Source: AWTP1-13 sp963775835 (GTDB lineage Bacteria; Pseudomonadota; Alphaproteobacteria; Rhizobiales; Hyphomicrobiaceae). Taken from it: a stretch of DNA of 64,000 bases. The position numbers were made by a program, and so were the translations under genes. Under the pieces are notes generated by a model. The model had not been told where the DNA came from, searched no databases, and saw only the letters and a list, made by a program, of their open reading frames with translations. The stretch covers positions 186,001 to 250,000 of the forward strand of contig CAVZKV010000013.1 of assembly GCA_963775835.1 (NCBI GenBank), read 5' to 3'. Shown here one piece after another: positions 45,133 through 53,609 of this stretch (position 1 is its first letter; the number at the start of each line of letters is the position of its first letter).

Positions 45133-46347
45133 ATGCAGCTTTCCTACCGCTGGGTGATCATTGGGGCCGGCGCGCTTATGACCTGCGTCGCGGCGGGCGC
45201 AATGTTCTCGCTGGCGGTTTTCCTGCAGCCGATGTCGCTTGCGACCGGCTGGTCGCGCGCCGGCATTTCCAGCGCCATGACCCTCAATTTCTTGACCATG
45301 GGGATCGCGGGCTTCATTTGGGGCAGCCTCAGCGACCGATTCGGCGCTCGCATCGTCGTGCTGTGCGGTGCCGTGCTTTTGGGCCTCGCCCTGGTGTTGG
45401 CCAGCCAGGCGACCTCGCTCGGGCAATTCCAGTTGATCTACGGCATTTTGGTGGGGTTCTCCGCCGGTGCCTTCTTTGCCCCGCTGATTGCGGCGGCCAC
45501 GGGGTGGTTTGACACCAATCGCAGCCTCGCCGTCTCGCTGGTGTCTGCGGGGTTGGGCGTGGCGCCGATGACGGTGTCGCCGTTTGCGCGCTGGCTGATC
45601 TCGACCTACGACTGGCGTACCGCCATGCTGAGTATCGGCATTCTGGCTTGGGTCCTGCTCATTCCCGCTGCGCTATTGGTGCGCCGGCCCGGCGCTGGCG
45701 CGGCGACGGCCGCCGCGGTCGCAGGGCCAAACGTGAGCGAGACCGGCCTGTCGGCGGCGCAGGCCCTGCGCTCGCCGCAGTTTTTGGTTCTGGCCCTCAC
45801 CTTCTTTTTCTGCTGCGCCGCGCACTCCGGGCCGATCTTTCACATGGTGAGCTACGCCATTGGCTGCGGCGTGCCGGCGATGGCGGCCGTCACGGTCTAT
45901 AGCGTCGAGGGCCTCGCGGGCCTGGGCGGCCGGCTGCTGTTCGGCGTGCTTGCCGATCGCTTGGGCGTCAAGAAGGTCTTGATCGCGGGCCTGGCGGTGC
46001 AGGCCGTGGCGATCGCCAGCTACCTTTTGGTCAATCGTCTGGCCGAGTTCTATGCGCTTGCGGTCGTCTTCGGGACCGCCTACGGCGGCGTCATGCCCCT
46101 TTATGCCGTACTGGCGCGCGAATACTTCGGCCAGCACATCATGGGGACGGTGTTCGGCGCCGCCACCATGACGTCGGCGATCGGCATGGCCTTTGGACCG
46201 ATTGCGGGCGGCTGGATCTTCGACACCTTCGATGCCTACAGCTGGCTCTTCATCGGCTCGGCCGCGGTCGGGCTCGGTGCCGTCGCCGTGGCACTGGCCT
46301 TTCCGCCGTTGCCCTCGCGCCAGCGCCAGGCGTGGCAGCCGGCGTGA
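45133..46347 (+). CDS. MFS transporter
   Basis: 404 residues from the ATG at 45133 (AAGGACCAGGGG upstream). Twelve helices; the loop 2-3 motif is GSLSDRFGARIVVLCGAVLL and loop 8-9 is GVLADRLGVKKVLIAGLAVQ. The layout (FSLAVFLQPMSLATGWSRAG, ending with RQAWQPA) resembles the oxalate/formate and monocarboxylate OFA-type MFS carriers of soil bacteria. It probably imports an organic acid used by the adjacent oxygenase genes (inference). It is controlled by the divergent MarR. Confidence 0.93.
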   Translation: MQLSYRWVIIGAGALMTCVAAGAMFSLAVFLQPMSLATGWSRAGISSAMTLNFLTMGIAGFIWGSLSDRFGARIVVLCGAVLLGLALVLASQATSLGQFQLIYGILVGFSAGAFFAPLIAAATGWFDTNRSLAVSLVSAGLGVAPMTVSPFARWLISTYDWRTAMLSIGILAWVLLIPAALLVRRPGAGAATAAAVAGPNVSETGLSAAQALRSPQFLVLALTFFFCCAAHSGPIFHMVSYAIGCGVPAMAAVTVYSVEGLAGLGGRLLFGVLADRLGVKKVLIAGLAVQAVAIASYLLVNRLAEFYALAVVFGTAYGGVMPLYAVLAREYFGQHIMGTVFGAATMTSAIGMAFGPIAGGWIFDTFDAYSWLFIGSAAVGLGAVAVALAFPPLPSRQRQAWQPA

Positions 46348-46457
46348 GTATGGGCTGCGGCGAGGTCTGCCGTGGCGCAAGGCCCGGCGTGTGCGCGCCC
46401 CGACCTTGCGGGGGGTGCGAGGGGGCGACCTGACTGCGAATGGGAGAGGTCGAGGCC

Positions 46458-47084
46458 ATGTTGAACATTCACAATTTTGCCCGCGGCGTGCGCGGGCTGC
46501 GCGTCATGTGGCTGTGCGAGGAAATGGGGCTTGCCTATGCTGTCGAGAACCATGGCTATCCGACGCCCGCCGCCTATCGGGCCCTGAACCCGCTCGGCAC
46601 GGTTCCCCTGCTCGAAGATGGCGGCGGCGTTGCGCTCAATGAATCGATCGCCATCATGCTCTACCTCGTCCAGATCTATGGACCGACCCCCTTGTTGCCG
46701 ACGACCGATCCCGCAAGTCTCGCGCGCTGCCTACAACTGACGCTCTTCGGTGAGACCGAATTGGGCATGACCCTCAATCCGCTGCTGGCGGCACGTTTCG
46801 GGGCAGGCGAAGCCGACAAGCGCAACTGGTCGGTGGTTGGGCTCGAGCAACGCGCGGCCCGCGCCGTCCAGTATGCGCAAGGCCTGCTTGCGGATCGCAC
46901 CTATTTCGTCGGCGATCACCTGACGCTCGCCGATATATCGGTGAGTTGCGGCTTGGCGCTGTGGCAGGGCGGCCTCGGCGGCAGCCTGCCAACGGAGCTG
47001 GCGCACTACCAAGACCGGATCGGGGCGCGCCCGGCCTACCAGCGTGCCAAGAGCCGTTGCGCCAGCGGCGGCGCGCCGACCTGA
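46458..47084 (+). CDS. Glutathione S-transferase family protein
   Basis: 208 residues from the ATG at 46458 (GGAGAGG upstream). The thioredoxin-like half shows NFARGVRGLRVMWLCEEMGL, NPLGTVPLLEDGGGVALNES (the NPxGxVP cis-Pro loop and the ES glutathione motif) and AIMLYLV. The alpha domain includes HLTLADISVSCGLALWQGG. It would conjugate or isomerise glutathione adducts. It lies between an MFS carrier and a P450 operon, so it may detoxify epoxides formed there (inference). Confidence 0.92.
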   Translation: MLNIHNFARGVRGLRVMWLCEEMGLAYAVENHGYPTPAAYRALNPLGTVPLLEDGGGVALNESIAIMLYLVQIYGPTPLLPTTDPASLARCLQLTLFGETELGMTLNPLLAARFGAGEADKRNWSVVGLEQRAARAVQYAQGLLADRTYFVGDHLTLADISVSCGLALWQGGLGGSLPTELAHYQDRIGARPAYQRAKSRCASGGAPT

Positions 47085-47154
47085 GATGCTGCCCGGATTT
47101 GCCGTGGGTGCTGGACGCCGGTTGCTGCCTCGGCCCCTGCCGCCGGCGGTGCGC

Positions 47155-48387
47155 CTATGGCGCGGCCTCGGCGACGGCCGGCCGGCTCTCGGCCAAACGC
47201 ACGGGCAATGCGGCAATCGCCCGGAGGCCGGGCCGCGGTCGCCAGCGGATGTCCTCGGCCGGCACGGCCAGCTCCAGTCGCGGCCAGCGTTTGAAAAGCG
47301 CCTTTAGCGCGCACTTGGCCTCGATCCGCGCCAGCTGGTGCCCCAGGCAGAAATGGATCCCGGTGCCAAAGGACAGATGGTGATTGGGTTTTCTGGCCAG
47401 ATCGAGCGTTTCGGGGTGCGCGTTGGCGGCGGGGTCGCTGTTGGCCGCCGCCAACATGGCCATGATCCTGTCGCCCTTCTTTAGTGCGACCCCGTCGATT
47501 TCCAGATCGCGTCCGACAAAGCGCGGCTTGCTAAACTGCACCGGTGAGACGAAGCGTAAAAACTCCTCGACCGCCAGATTGACGCGGCTCCAATCCGCTG
47601 CGAGCCAATCGCGCAATTGCGGGGCCTTGAGGAGTTCATAGACCGAGCCGCTGATCAGATGCGTGGTGGTTTCGCTACCGGCGCCGAGCAGCAAAAACAC
47701 CATGGCCAGCATTTCCTCGGCACTGATGCGGCCACCGGCCTTTTCCACGCGCACCAGGTCCGCGATCAAGCCTTCGCCGCCGTCGGCGCGTGCGGCCTGC
47801 AAGCGGCCCGCAAGGTAGCGTTTCATCGCCGCCAGGCCGCCGAGCAGGCGCAGGAAGCTCACCGCGCCCGTCAGGCGCGTCAGCGAGTTGGCCCAGGCGA
47901 TAAAGCGCGGCCGGTCCGCCGCCGGCAAACCGAGCAGCTCGCAGATGACCGCCAGCGGCAGCTTGCGCGCATAGCGCTCGACCACATCGGCCGGGCTGCC
48001 GTCGGCAAAGAGCTCGGCCGCCAGCGCGTCGGCGATTGCCGAAATTCTTGGCTCCATGTCGAGAATGGCGCGGCGACGAAAGGCTTCATCGACAATGCCG
48101 CGCAGGCGCGAATGGTCGGGCTCGTCCATGCTGAGCATGCTGACCGCCAGCGTGCGGATCGAGCGCGGCATCCACCAGCGCAAGCCGGCAAGCGTGCCGT
48201 CCTTGCGCATGGTGAAGGTCGCGTTGTCCTTCAGCACGCGGCCGGCCATGTCGCTCGTCGTGGTGATCCAGGTTTTGCCGACGATGGGAAAGCGCACCTT
48301 GACGAGCGGCCCAGCGGCTCGCAGCTCCTTGAGCCCGCGGTCGGGATTTTTCAGATAGTCCTGGCGCCTGAAATCGAAACGTTGCAT
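47155..48387 (-). CDS. Cytochrome P450
   Basis: 410 residues from the ATG at 48387. The I-helix oxygen-binding motif is LLLGAGSETTTHLISGSVYE, the ExxR is in LAVEEFLRFVSPVQFSKPRF, and the haem-thiolate loop is LSFGTGIHFCLGHQLARIEA with the axial Cys. It is a soluble bacterial class I P450 that needs ferredoxin and reductase partners, which are not encoded here. It is the third gene of a TetR-cupin-P450 set on the minus strand and faces the GST gene convergently. Substrate unknown. Confidence 0.96.
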   Translation of the reverse strand: MQRFDFRRQDYLKNPDRGLKELRAAGPLVKVRFPIVGKTWITTTSDMAGRVLKDNATFTMRKDGTLAGLRWWMPRSIRTLAVSMLSMDEPDHSRLRGIVDEAFRRRAILDMEPRISAIADALAAELFADGSPADVVERYARKLPLAVICELLGLPAADRPRFIAWANSLTRLTGAVSFLRLLGGLAAMKRYLAGRLQAARADGGEGLIADLVRVEKAGGRISAEEMLAMVFLLLGAGSETTTHLISGSVYELLKAPQLRDWLAADWSRVNLAVEEFLRFVSPVQFSKPRFVGRDLEIDGVALKKGDRIMAMLAAANSDPAANAHPETLDLARKPNHHLSFGTGIHFCLGHQLARIEAKCALKALFKRWPRLELAVPAEDIRWRPRPGLRAIAALPVRLAESRPAVAEAAP

Positions 48388-48500
48388 GGCCGCTGCTCCC
48401 TTGCCGCCACACCCAACAGGTAAGAAGCCGGTGGCGCGTCGACAACGCGGCCGCTGGCCCGCACGGATTTGCGTGCGGTATCCGTCGTGGGATACCAGCC

Positions 48501-48965
48501 TCAGTAGGGCGTCCCGTCCTTGCGGGTGAATAGCCATTTCCGCTCAGGCCCGAGCACGGCCTTAAGGTCGTCCTGCGGGTAGGTTACGGTGTCGTCGGCG
48601 CTCCGATCGCCGATCTCGAGATAGGTGGCGTCCGTGGCAGACCGATTGACGAGGTGGTGCGCGGTGCCGCCGGCGGGAAAGCCAAAGCACATCCCTGGCG
48701 TGAGCTCCTGCTCGCCGTCCGCGGTGAGGAGGGTGAGCACGCCCTCGAGCATGAATATGAATTCGTCCTGCCGGCTGTGGCGGTGGAACAGCGCCGAGGC
48801 GGCACCGGGCGCCAGCGTCGTCAGGTTCACCCCGAAATTCTTGAGCGCGAACAGATCCCCGAGCGGGCGCTTGAGGCGCCCGGCCACGCGCGCGGCGAAG
48901 TCCGCGGGATAGTTGCTGGCCTTGGCGCGGGGCGCCGCCGCGTGGGCAAAGATTGCGCGTTGCAT
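48501..48965 (-). CDS. Cupin-domain protein
   Basis: 154 residues. Metal-type cupin motifs: ALFHRHSRQDEFIFMLEGVL (HxH...E...G) and MCFGFPAGGTAHHLVNRSAT. The C-terminal extension YPQDDLKAVLGPERKWLFTR is typical of a cupin group often found with catabolic genes. GGAG precedes the ATG. It sits between tetR and the P450 gene, gaps of 54 and 113 bp, so one operon is likely. It may be a dioxygenase, isomerase or ligand binder. Confidence 0.9.
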   Translation of the reverse strand: MQRAIFAHAAAPRAKASNYPADFAARVAGRLKRPLGDLFALKNFGVNLTTLAPGAASALFHRHSRQDEFIFMLEGVLTLLTADGEQELTPGMCFGFPAGGTAHHLVNRSATDATYLEIGDRSADDTVTYPQDDLKAVLGPERKWLFTRKDGTPY

Positions 48966-49019
48966 GATCTTTCTCCGTGACGATGGTGGGTGCGGGCTCA
49001 GCCCTTGGGAGGCGATCCT

Positions 49020-49571
49020 CTAGCCAATTTCGGTCAAAGTGTCGGCGCAGGCCGCGAGCAAGCTCGCCCGCTTGCGCGGGGCTTGCGCCAGAAAAAGCAA
49101 GCTTTGCCCGAAGATGAACGCATAGAACAGAATGGCCCTCCCTTGCGCGTCCTCTGCCGATAACCCGAGCCGGCGGTAAAGCTCGGTCACGGCCGCGAGG
49201 CGGGCGGCGTCGACGCGGGCGGCGGCCGCGGCGGCGCCTTGATCGGCGCGGGCCCATTGGCGAATGGCGAGCTCGATCGCCATGCCCTGGGCGCTAACGC
49301 GCTCCGTATAAAGCTTGACGAGGGCCTTTAGCCGTTCGCGCGGGGTGAGGCCGGCGAGCGCCGTTTGTTGCTGGATGACGGCGATGCGGCCGGCGCTCCA
49401 GGTCTCCAGCACGGCCTCCAGTAAGGCGCGGCGGTCCTTGAAGCGTCGGTAAAATCCGCCCTTGGTGACGCCCAGCCGTTCGGCCACGACCTCGACGCGC
49501 ACGCGCTCGATGCCACCCTCGGCGAGCTCGGCGAACGCCGCCTCGATCCATTTGTCCGACCCATCCGTCAT
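49020..49571 (-). CDS. TetR/AcrR-family regulator of the P450/Rieske locus
   Basis: 183 residues from the ATG at 49571; an in-frame ATG at 49580 is an alternative. The HTH is GGIERVRVEVVAERLGVTKG, GFYRRFKDRRALLEAVLETW. The ligand domain ends LACADTLTEIG-like. The open frame extends far upstream but is leader. Two palindromes in the spacer to the Rieske gene are the probable operators, so it can control both the P450 operon and the oxygenase. Confidence 0.9.
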   Translation of the reverse strand: MTDGSDKWIEAAFAELAEGGIERVRVEVVAERLGVTKGGFYRRFKDRRALLEAVLETWSAGRIAVIQQQTALAGLTPRERLKALVKLYTERVSAQGMAIELAIRQWARADQGAAAAAARVDAARLAAVTELYRRLGLSAEDAQGRAILFYAFIFGQSLLFLAQAPRKRASLLAACADTLTEIG

Positions 49572-49599
49572 GCTGAGCATGCCCGCTCGCCAGCTTGTG

Positions 49600-49648
49600 A
49601 TACGGCACCGTATTGTGCGCGCCGCGGCCGCATGATACGGTATCGTAT
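49600..49648. promoter_or_regulatory. Two TetR operator-like palindromes
   Basis: ATACGGCACCGTAT (49600-49613) and ATACGGTATCGTAT (49635-49648) share the form ATACG-N4-CGTAT and are 35 bp apart. They lie in the spacer between tetR and the Rieske gene. Confidence 0.7.
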
Positions 49649-49743
49649 CGAGCTTGGGTAGACGCCGGTTGCAAGCGCGCGAGAGCGGCAGCCCGAGCGT
49701 TGAGGCGCACGCGGAGACGGTTGCTGGCGCAAAAGGCCGGCGC

Positions 49744-49808
49744 ACAGGCATCGCACACAGGCATCGCACACAGGCATCGCACGCAGGCATCGTACACAGG
49801 GGTCGCAG
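49744..49808. repeat. 13-bp tandem repeat at the Rieske start
   Basis: Five consecutive units of ACAGGCATCGCAC: three exact, one with GCAGGCATCGTAC, and the last ACAGGGGTCGCAG. The array ends directly at the ATG at 49809. The last unit's AGGGG forms the ribosome binding site, six bases before the start. Confidence 0.9.
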
Positions 49809-50987
49809 ATGGATCGGCAGCAGCAAATCGACCTGTTGAAACGCTTGTTGCACTACCTTGATAGCCGGAGCACGGCGCTGGCGGAAGCGCCCTGGCGCAA
49901 CGACGTTGCGGTTTATAGCGATCCGCAGCACGCGGCCCGCGAGCGCACACTGCTGTTTCGGCAATGGCCGCTGCTGATGGGCTTTGCCTCGGAGTGGCCG
50001 ACGCCGGGCAGCTTTCGCACGGACGACTATGCCGGCGTGCCGCTGCTGATCGTGCGTGGGCGCGATGGAAAATTGCGCGCCTTCCTCAACGTCTGTCGAC
50101 ACCGTGGCGCCAAGGTGGCGCAGGGCTGCGGCAAGGCCCGCCTGTTTGTGTGTCCCTATCATGCCTGGAGTTATGACCTCGCGGGCAAGGTGATGGGCAT
50201 CCCGGATGAGCGCAACTTTCCTGACGTTCGCGGCGAGCGCTCCACGCTGACGCCGCTGCCGATCGCGGAGAAGCACGGGTTGGTGTGGGTGATCCCGACG
50301 CCCGCCGCCGACGCGGTAACTCAGTTCGACATCGATCCCTGGCTCGGCGGGCTCGGCCCCGAACTTGAAAGCTTCGGTTTTGCCTCCTGGGCCTTTTACG
50401 ACAAGCGCATCGTGCCGGAGGCCATGAACTGGAAGATTCTCGTCGATACCTTTCACGAGGCCTATCACATCGGCTTTTTGCACAAGGACTCGCTCAAGGA
50501 AATTCTGCACGGCAACGTCACGGACTTCCTGGCTTTTGGTTACAACCATCGCCTCGTCGTGCCCCGCAAGAAGCTTGAGCGCCTCAAGGCCGAGCCCGAG
50601 CAGACCTGGGACCTGATGTGGAACACGAGCATCATCTATTGCCTGTTCCCCAATACGCTGCTGATCGTGCAGGGCGACCACGTCGAGCTCGCCCGTATTT
50701 TCCCGCGTGAGGAGCGGGTCGATCGGGCCGTGATGGAGTTGGCCCTCTATGTGCCGAAGGCGCCGGCGAGCGAGGAGGAAAGGACGCACTGGGAGCGCAA
50801 CATGCGCCTGGTGTTGGATGTGGTCACGGGCGAGGACTTTCCGGCGGGACGCACGGTCCAAATGGGCCTCACCTCGGGGGCGCAGACGCACCTGGTCTAT
50901 GGGCGCAACGAGCCGGCCATGATCCACTATCACCGGTCCTTGCGCGAGGTGCTGGGAGGCACCGCCACCCTGGCGGCCGCCGAATAG
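49809..50987 (+). CDS. Rieske non-haem iron oxygenase, alpha subunit type
   Basis: 392 residues. The [2Fe-2S] ligands are in VCRHRGAKVAQGCGKARLFV and CPYHAWSYDLAGKV (CxH...CxxH). The mononuclear iron triad is around ILVDTFHEAYHIGFLHKDSL (D...HxxxxH), inside the SRPBCC catalytic domain. This is the ring-hydroxylating or demethylating oxygenase large subunit. The reductase and ferredoxin are not next to it. It is divergent from the TetR-cupin-P450 operon. Substrate unknown; aromatic or N-methyl compounds are typical for the family. Confidence 0.94.
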   Translation: MDRQQQIDLLKRLLHYLDSRSTALAEAPWRNDVAVYSDPQHAARERTLLFRQWPLLMGFASEWPTPGSFRTDDYAGVPLLIVRGRDGKLRAFLNVCRHRGAKVAQGCGKARLFVCPYHAWSYDLAGKVMGIPDERNFPDVRGERSTLTPLPIAEKHGLVWVIPTPAADAVTQFDIDPWLGGLGPELESFGFASWAFYDKRIVPEAMNWKILVDTFHEAYHIGFLHKDSLKEILHGNVTDFLAFGYNHRLVVPRKKLERLKAEPEQTWDLMWNTSIIYCLFPNTLLIVQGDHVELARIFPREERVDRAVMELALYVPKAPASEEERTHWERNMRLVLDVVTGEDFPAGRTVQMGLTSGAQTHLVYGRNEPAMIHYHRSLREVLGGTATLAAAE

Positions 50988-51062
50988 GTCGTAGCTAGCG
51001 CTCGCCTCGGGGTCGCGCTCGCCGGCCGTGCCGCCGTCATCGCCAGCAGCCCAAGGGTTGCC

Positions 51063-51680
51063 TCAAGCCTCAGGCCGCCCCGCGCGGCCACGCCGCGGGC
51101 CTGCTCCTCCGCGGCCATGCCGCGGGCCTATTCCTTGCGTGGTGGCGGCGCAGAACTGGGCGAGCCGTTCGGCAAGAAAGCGCGTCGCTGCCGCGGGATT
51201 GGGGCCGGTGACAAGGGCGATTTCCGTATTGGTGATCGCCGGAAAGCCGTGTGCCGGCCTGAGCAGGCGATGGTCGGGCAAGATCGCCAGCCTCGGCAGA
51301 ATGCTGACGCCAAGTCCGGCGGAGACCGCGGCCTGAATGCCGGCAAGGTTGGGACTGGTGTAGGCAATGTGCCAGGCACGGCCGGCCCTCTCGATGGCGT
51401 GGATCATGCGGTTGCGGTAGAGGCAACCCTGCTCCGACATCACCAGGGGCAGCGGATCGCGCGCGAAATCGATCGGGTGCTTGCGACTGGTGATCCACTG
51501 CAAGCGCTCGCGCCAGGCGGCCACGCCGCCCTTCTCGCCGGCGTCGCGCTTGTAGAGCGCAAGCTCGAGCTCACCTCGCTCCAGGGCGTGACGCATGGCA
51601 ACGCTCAGCCCGCAACGCACATCGAGGCGGATCCCCGGCCGGGCGCGGGTGAAATTGGACAACAGCTCGGGCAGCCGGTA
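51063..51680 (-). pseudogene. LysR-family regulator lacking its DNA-binding domain
   Basis: Only the effector-binding half remains: AYRLPELLSNFTRARPGIRL, DVRCGLSVAMRHALERGELE, PLPLVMSEQGCLYRNRMIHA and QAAVSAGLGVSILPRLAILP. A stop codon (complement of 51690-51692) closes the frame just upstream. The N-terminal winged helix, about 90 residues, is missing. It abuts the truncated EamA gene head to head. The last 20 residues are an Arg/Gly-rich read-through. Confidence 0.8.
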
Positions 51681-52412
51681 GGCGCCGCCCTATTTCTGGG
51701 CGAGCGCATGAGCTGGCGCAAAGCGGTGGGTCTCCTCGCCGGCATCGGCGGCGTTGCCTTTGTCGTGCAAACCCGGCTGGCGGAAGGCGCCGACCATGGG
51801 GCGGGCATCGTCTTTGTCATCGGCGCGCTGATCTCACTGGTGACCGGCACCATCCTGTTCAAGCGCTTCGCGCCCCCGGGTGGTCCTTGGGGTGGCTCTT
51901 GGGGCGGCCTTTGGGTCGGCAATGGCGTGCAAAGTGGGGCGGCGGGCCTCGCCACCTTGCCCTTTGCCCTCGCCTTTGAACGCGTCGGCGATATCGTGCC
52001 GACCTGGTCGTTGCTCGCGGCCATGGCGTATCTGGTGCTGATCGTGTCGGTGTTCGCCTATCTCTTGTGGTTCCACATGCTCAGCGTAGCGGGGGCGACG
52101 GCGGCCAGTTCCTACCACTTTTTGATGCCGCCCTTGGGCCTGCTGTTCGGCTGGCTCCTGCTCGGCGAGCCCGTCGCCGGGGCCGACCTCCTCGGCATCG
52201 TGCCGGTGGCCTTCGGCATCTACCTGGTCACGCGCCCCGCCGCGCCGGCGCCCCCCGGCGCCCTTGCCGGGCCGCAGTGGTCGGCCCCTGGGGTTGCGCG
52301 CCCGCGCCGTGTGGCTCCGGGCCACGGCGGGCGGACGCCGCGTCTCCCCGCGGCATCGCCGCCCCGGCCTTCGGCGGGTGCGGGCGACGTCGCGCGCGCC
52401 AGCTGCGGCTAG
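51681..52412 (+). pseudogene. EamA/DMT transporter lacking its first half
   Basis: The sequence opens GAALFLGERMSWRKAVGLLA, the end of the first EamA repeat, and continues through the second repeat (IVFVIGALISLVTGTILFKR, YLVLIVSVFAYLLWFHMLSV, MPPLGLLFGWLLLGEPVAGA, GIVPVAFGIYLVTR). About 130 N-terminal residues are missing. A 50-residue Arg/Pro-rich read-through follows the last helix and overlaps the next gene's stop by 4 bp. Confidence 0.8.
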
Positions 52413-53470
52413 GGGGTGTCGTCGGCGATTTGGCGGGCCTCGACCTTGATCGGCTTATACTTGAACCGGGCGCAAATCAGGCCGTGGTCGTTGGTGCCGC
52501 TCTGTTTGTGATCGTCAAAGTTCAAATGATCGTTGTTGACGGTCATGCCGTCAAACATCCAGACGCGGCGGCGGCTGTTGTCATAGAATTCCTCGCTCAC
52601 CAGGACATGGTCGAGCAACTCCATCATGTCCTGGAAGATGTGGGTGTAATAGACATCCCGCGTGCTGCGGTATTCCTGCAGGGTTTGTGCGGTGTAGAGG
52701 CTGACGTCGCCGCCACCCAAGGAGTCGCCGACCAGATAGCGTGGTTGCTCGGTCAGAATGTTGGCGGTGTTGCTGTTCTGGGCGTCGTTGATGTCGCCGA
52801 GCACGATCACCGGCGTGCGCGTCTCCTTCATCTGTTCGGTCAGCAGGAAGCGGAGCGCGGCCGCCTCGGCGGCGCGGCGGATCGTGGACAGGGCTGCGCC
52901 CAAATTGCTTTGGTGTTTCTGGTAGGTGGCGGTATCGGCGTGAAACCAGGCCTCACGAAACACCTCGGTTGGGTTTTTCGACTTGAGGTGGCAGACATAG
53001 ACGTGGATGGGGTCGTGATCGGCGCGGGGGCGCACCTGAAAGTGCAAGACCGGGCGCGAAAAGCTGGTGATGTTCACGCTGATGGCCGGTGTCTGCGGGT
53101 CGTCACCGGAGCTTTGCAGCACGAATTTCTGAGGCAAGGTGACGATCCATTCCGGCTGGCCCAGCAATAGGCCTTTGCGCACGATCGCCGCGCAGACGAT
53201 GTGGGTGCCATTGGCGTCCTCGGGCACCAGCAGGTCATAGTCGTTGCTGAGCCCAGCCGCTTCCAGGGCGCGCGCCAGCGAGGCGCGATGCCACAGTTCC
53301 TGGAAGCCAAGAATATCCGGATGCAGCAGACGGATGCTGCGCTGCGTCCATTCGATCTTGCGCTCGTATTCGCTCTCGGACCAGCCATCCCGATCGCGGT
53401 AGAGGGCGAGGCCAGGCTGGTTGAGATTGAAGAGATTGAAGGTGCCGATGCTCAATGTGCGTAAATTCAT
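52409..53470 (-). CDS. Endonuclease/exonuclease/phosphatase-family protein
   Basis: 353 residues. The EEP fold shows SIGTFNLFNLNQPG, ILGFQELWHR (catalytic Glu), VYVCHLKSKNPTE (His), PVIVLGDINDAQNSNTANIL (Asp/Asn) and the end TNDHGLICARFKYKP (Asp-His). It is a Mg2+-dependent phosphodiesterase or phosphatase; members act on nucleic acids or phospholipids. No signal peptide, so it acts in the cytoplasm. The next gene upstream on the same strand is a glycerophosphodiesterase. Confidence 0.92.
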   Translation of the reverse strand: MNLRTLSIGTFNLFNLNQPGLALYRDRDGWSESEYERKIEWTQRSIRLLHPDILGFQELWHRASLARALEAAGLSNDYDLLVPEDANGTHIVCAAIVRKGLLLGQPEWIVTLPQKFVLQSSGDDPQTPAISVNITSFSRPVLHFQVRPRADHDPIHVYVCHLKSKNPTEVFREAWFHADTATYQKHQSNLGAALSTIRRAAEAAALRFLLTEQMKETRTPVIVLGDINDAQNSNTANILTEQPRYLVGDSLGGGDVSLYTAQTLQEYRSTRDVYYTHIFQDMMELLDHVLVSEEFYDNSRRRVWMFDGMTVNNDHLNFDDHKQSGTNDHGLICARFKYKPIKVEARQIADDTP

Positions 53471-53609
53471 GGGGGTCCTCTCGCAATGTTTTCAAGACGA
53501 AACGCTGAGCCTGCTGCTGCCGGAGGCACCGCCAAGGGCCTGCAATCGCCCATAGGCCGGCACACGCACCTTGTCGTTGCCGCCCAACACAGGCGGGGGG
53601 AGAGGAGCG

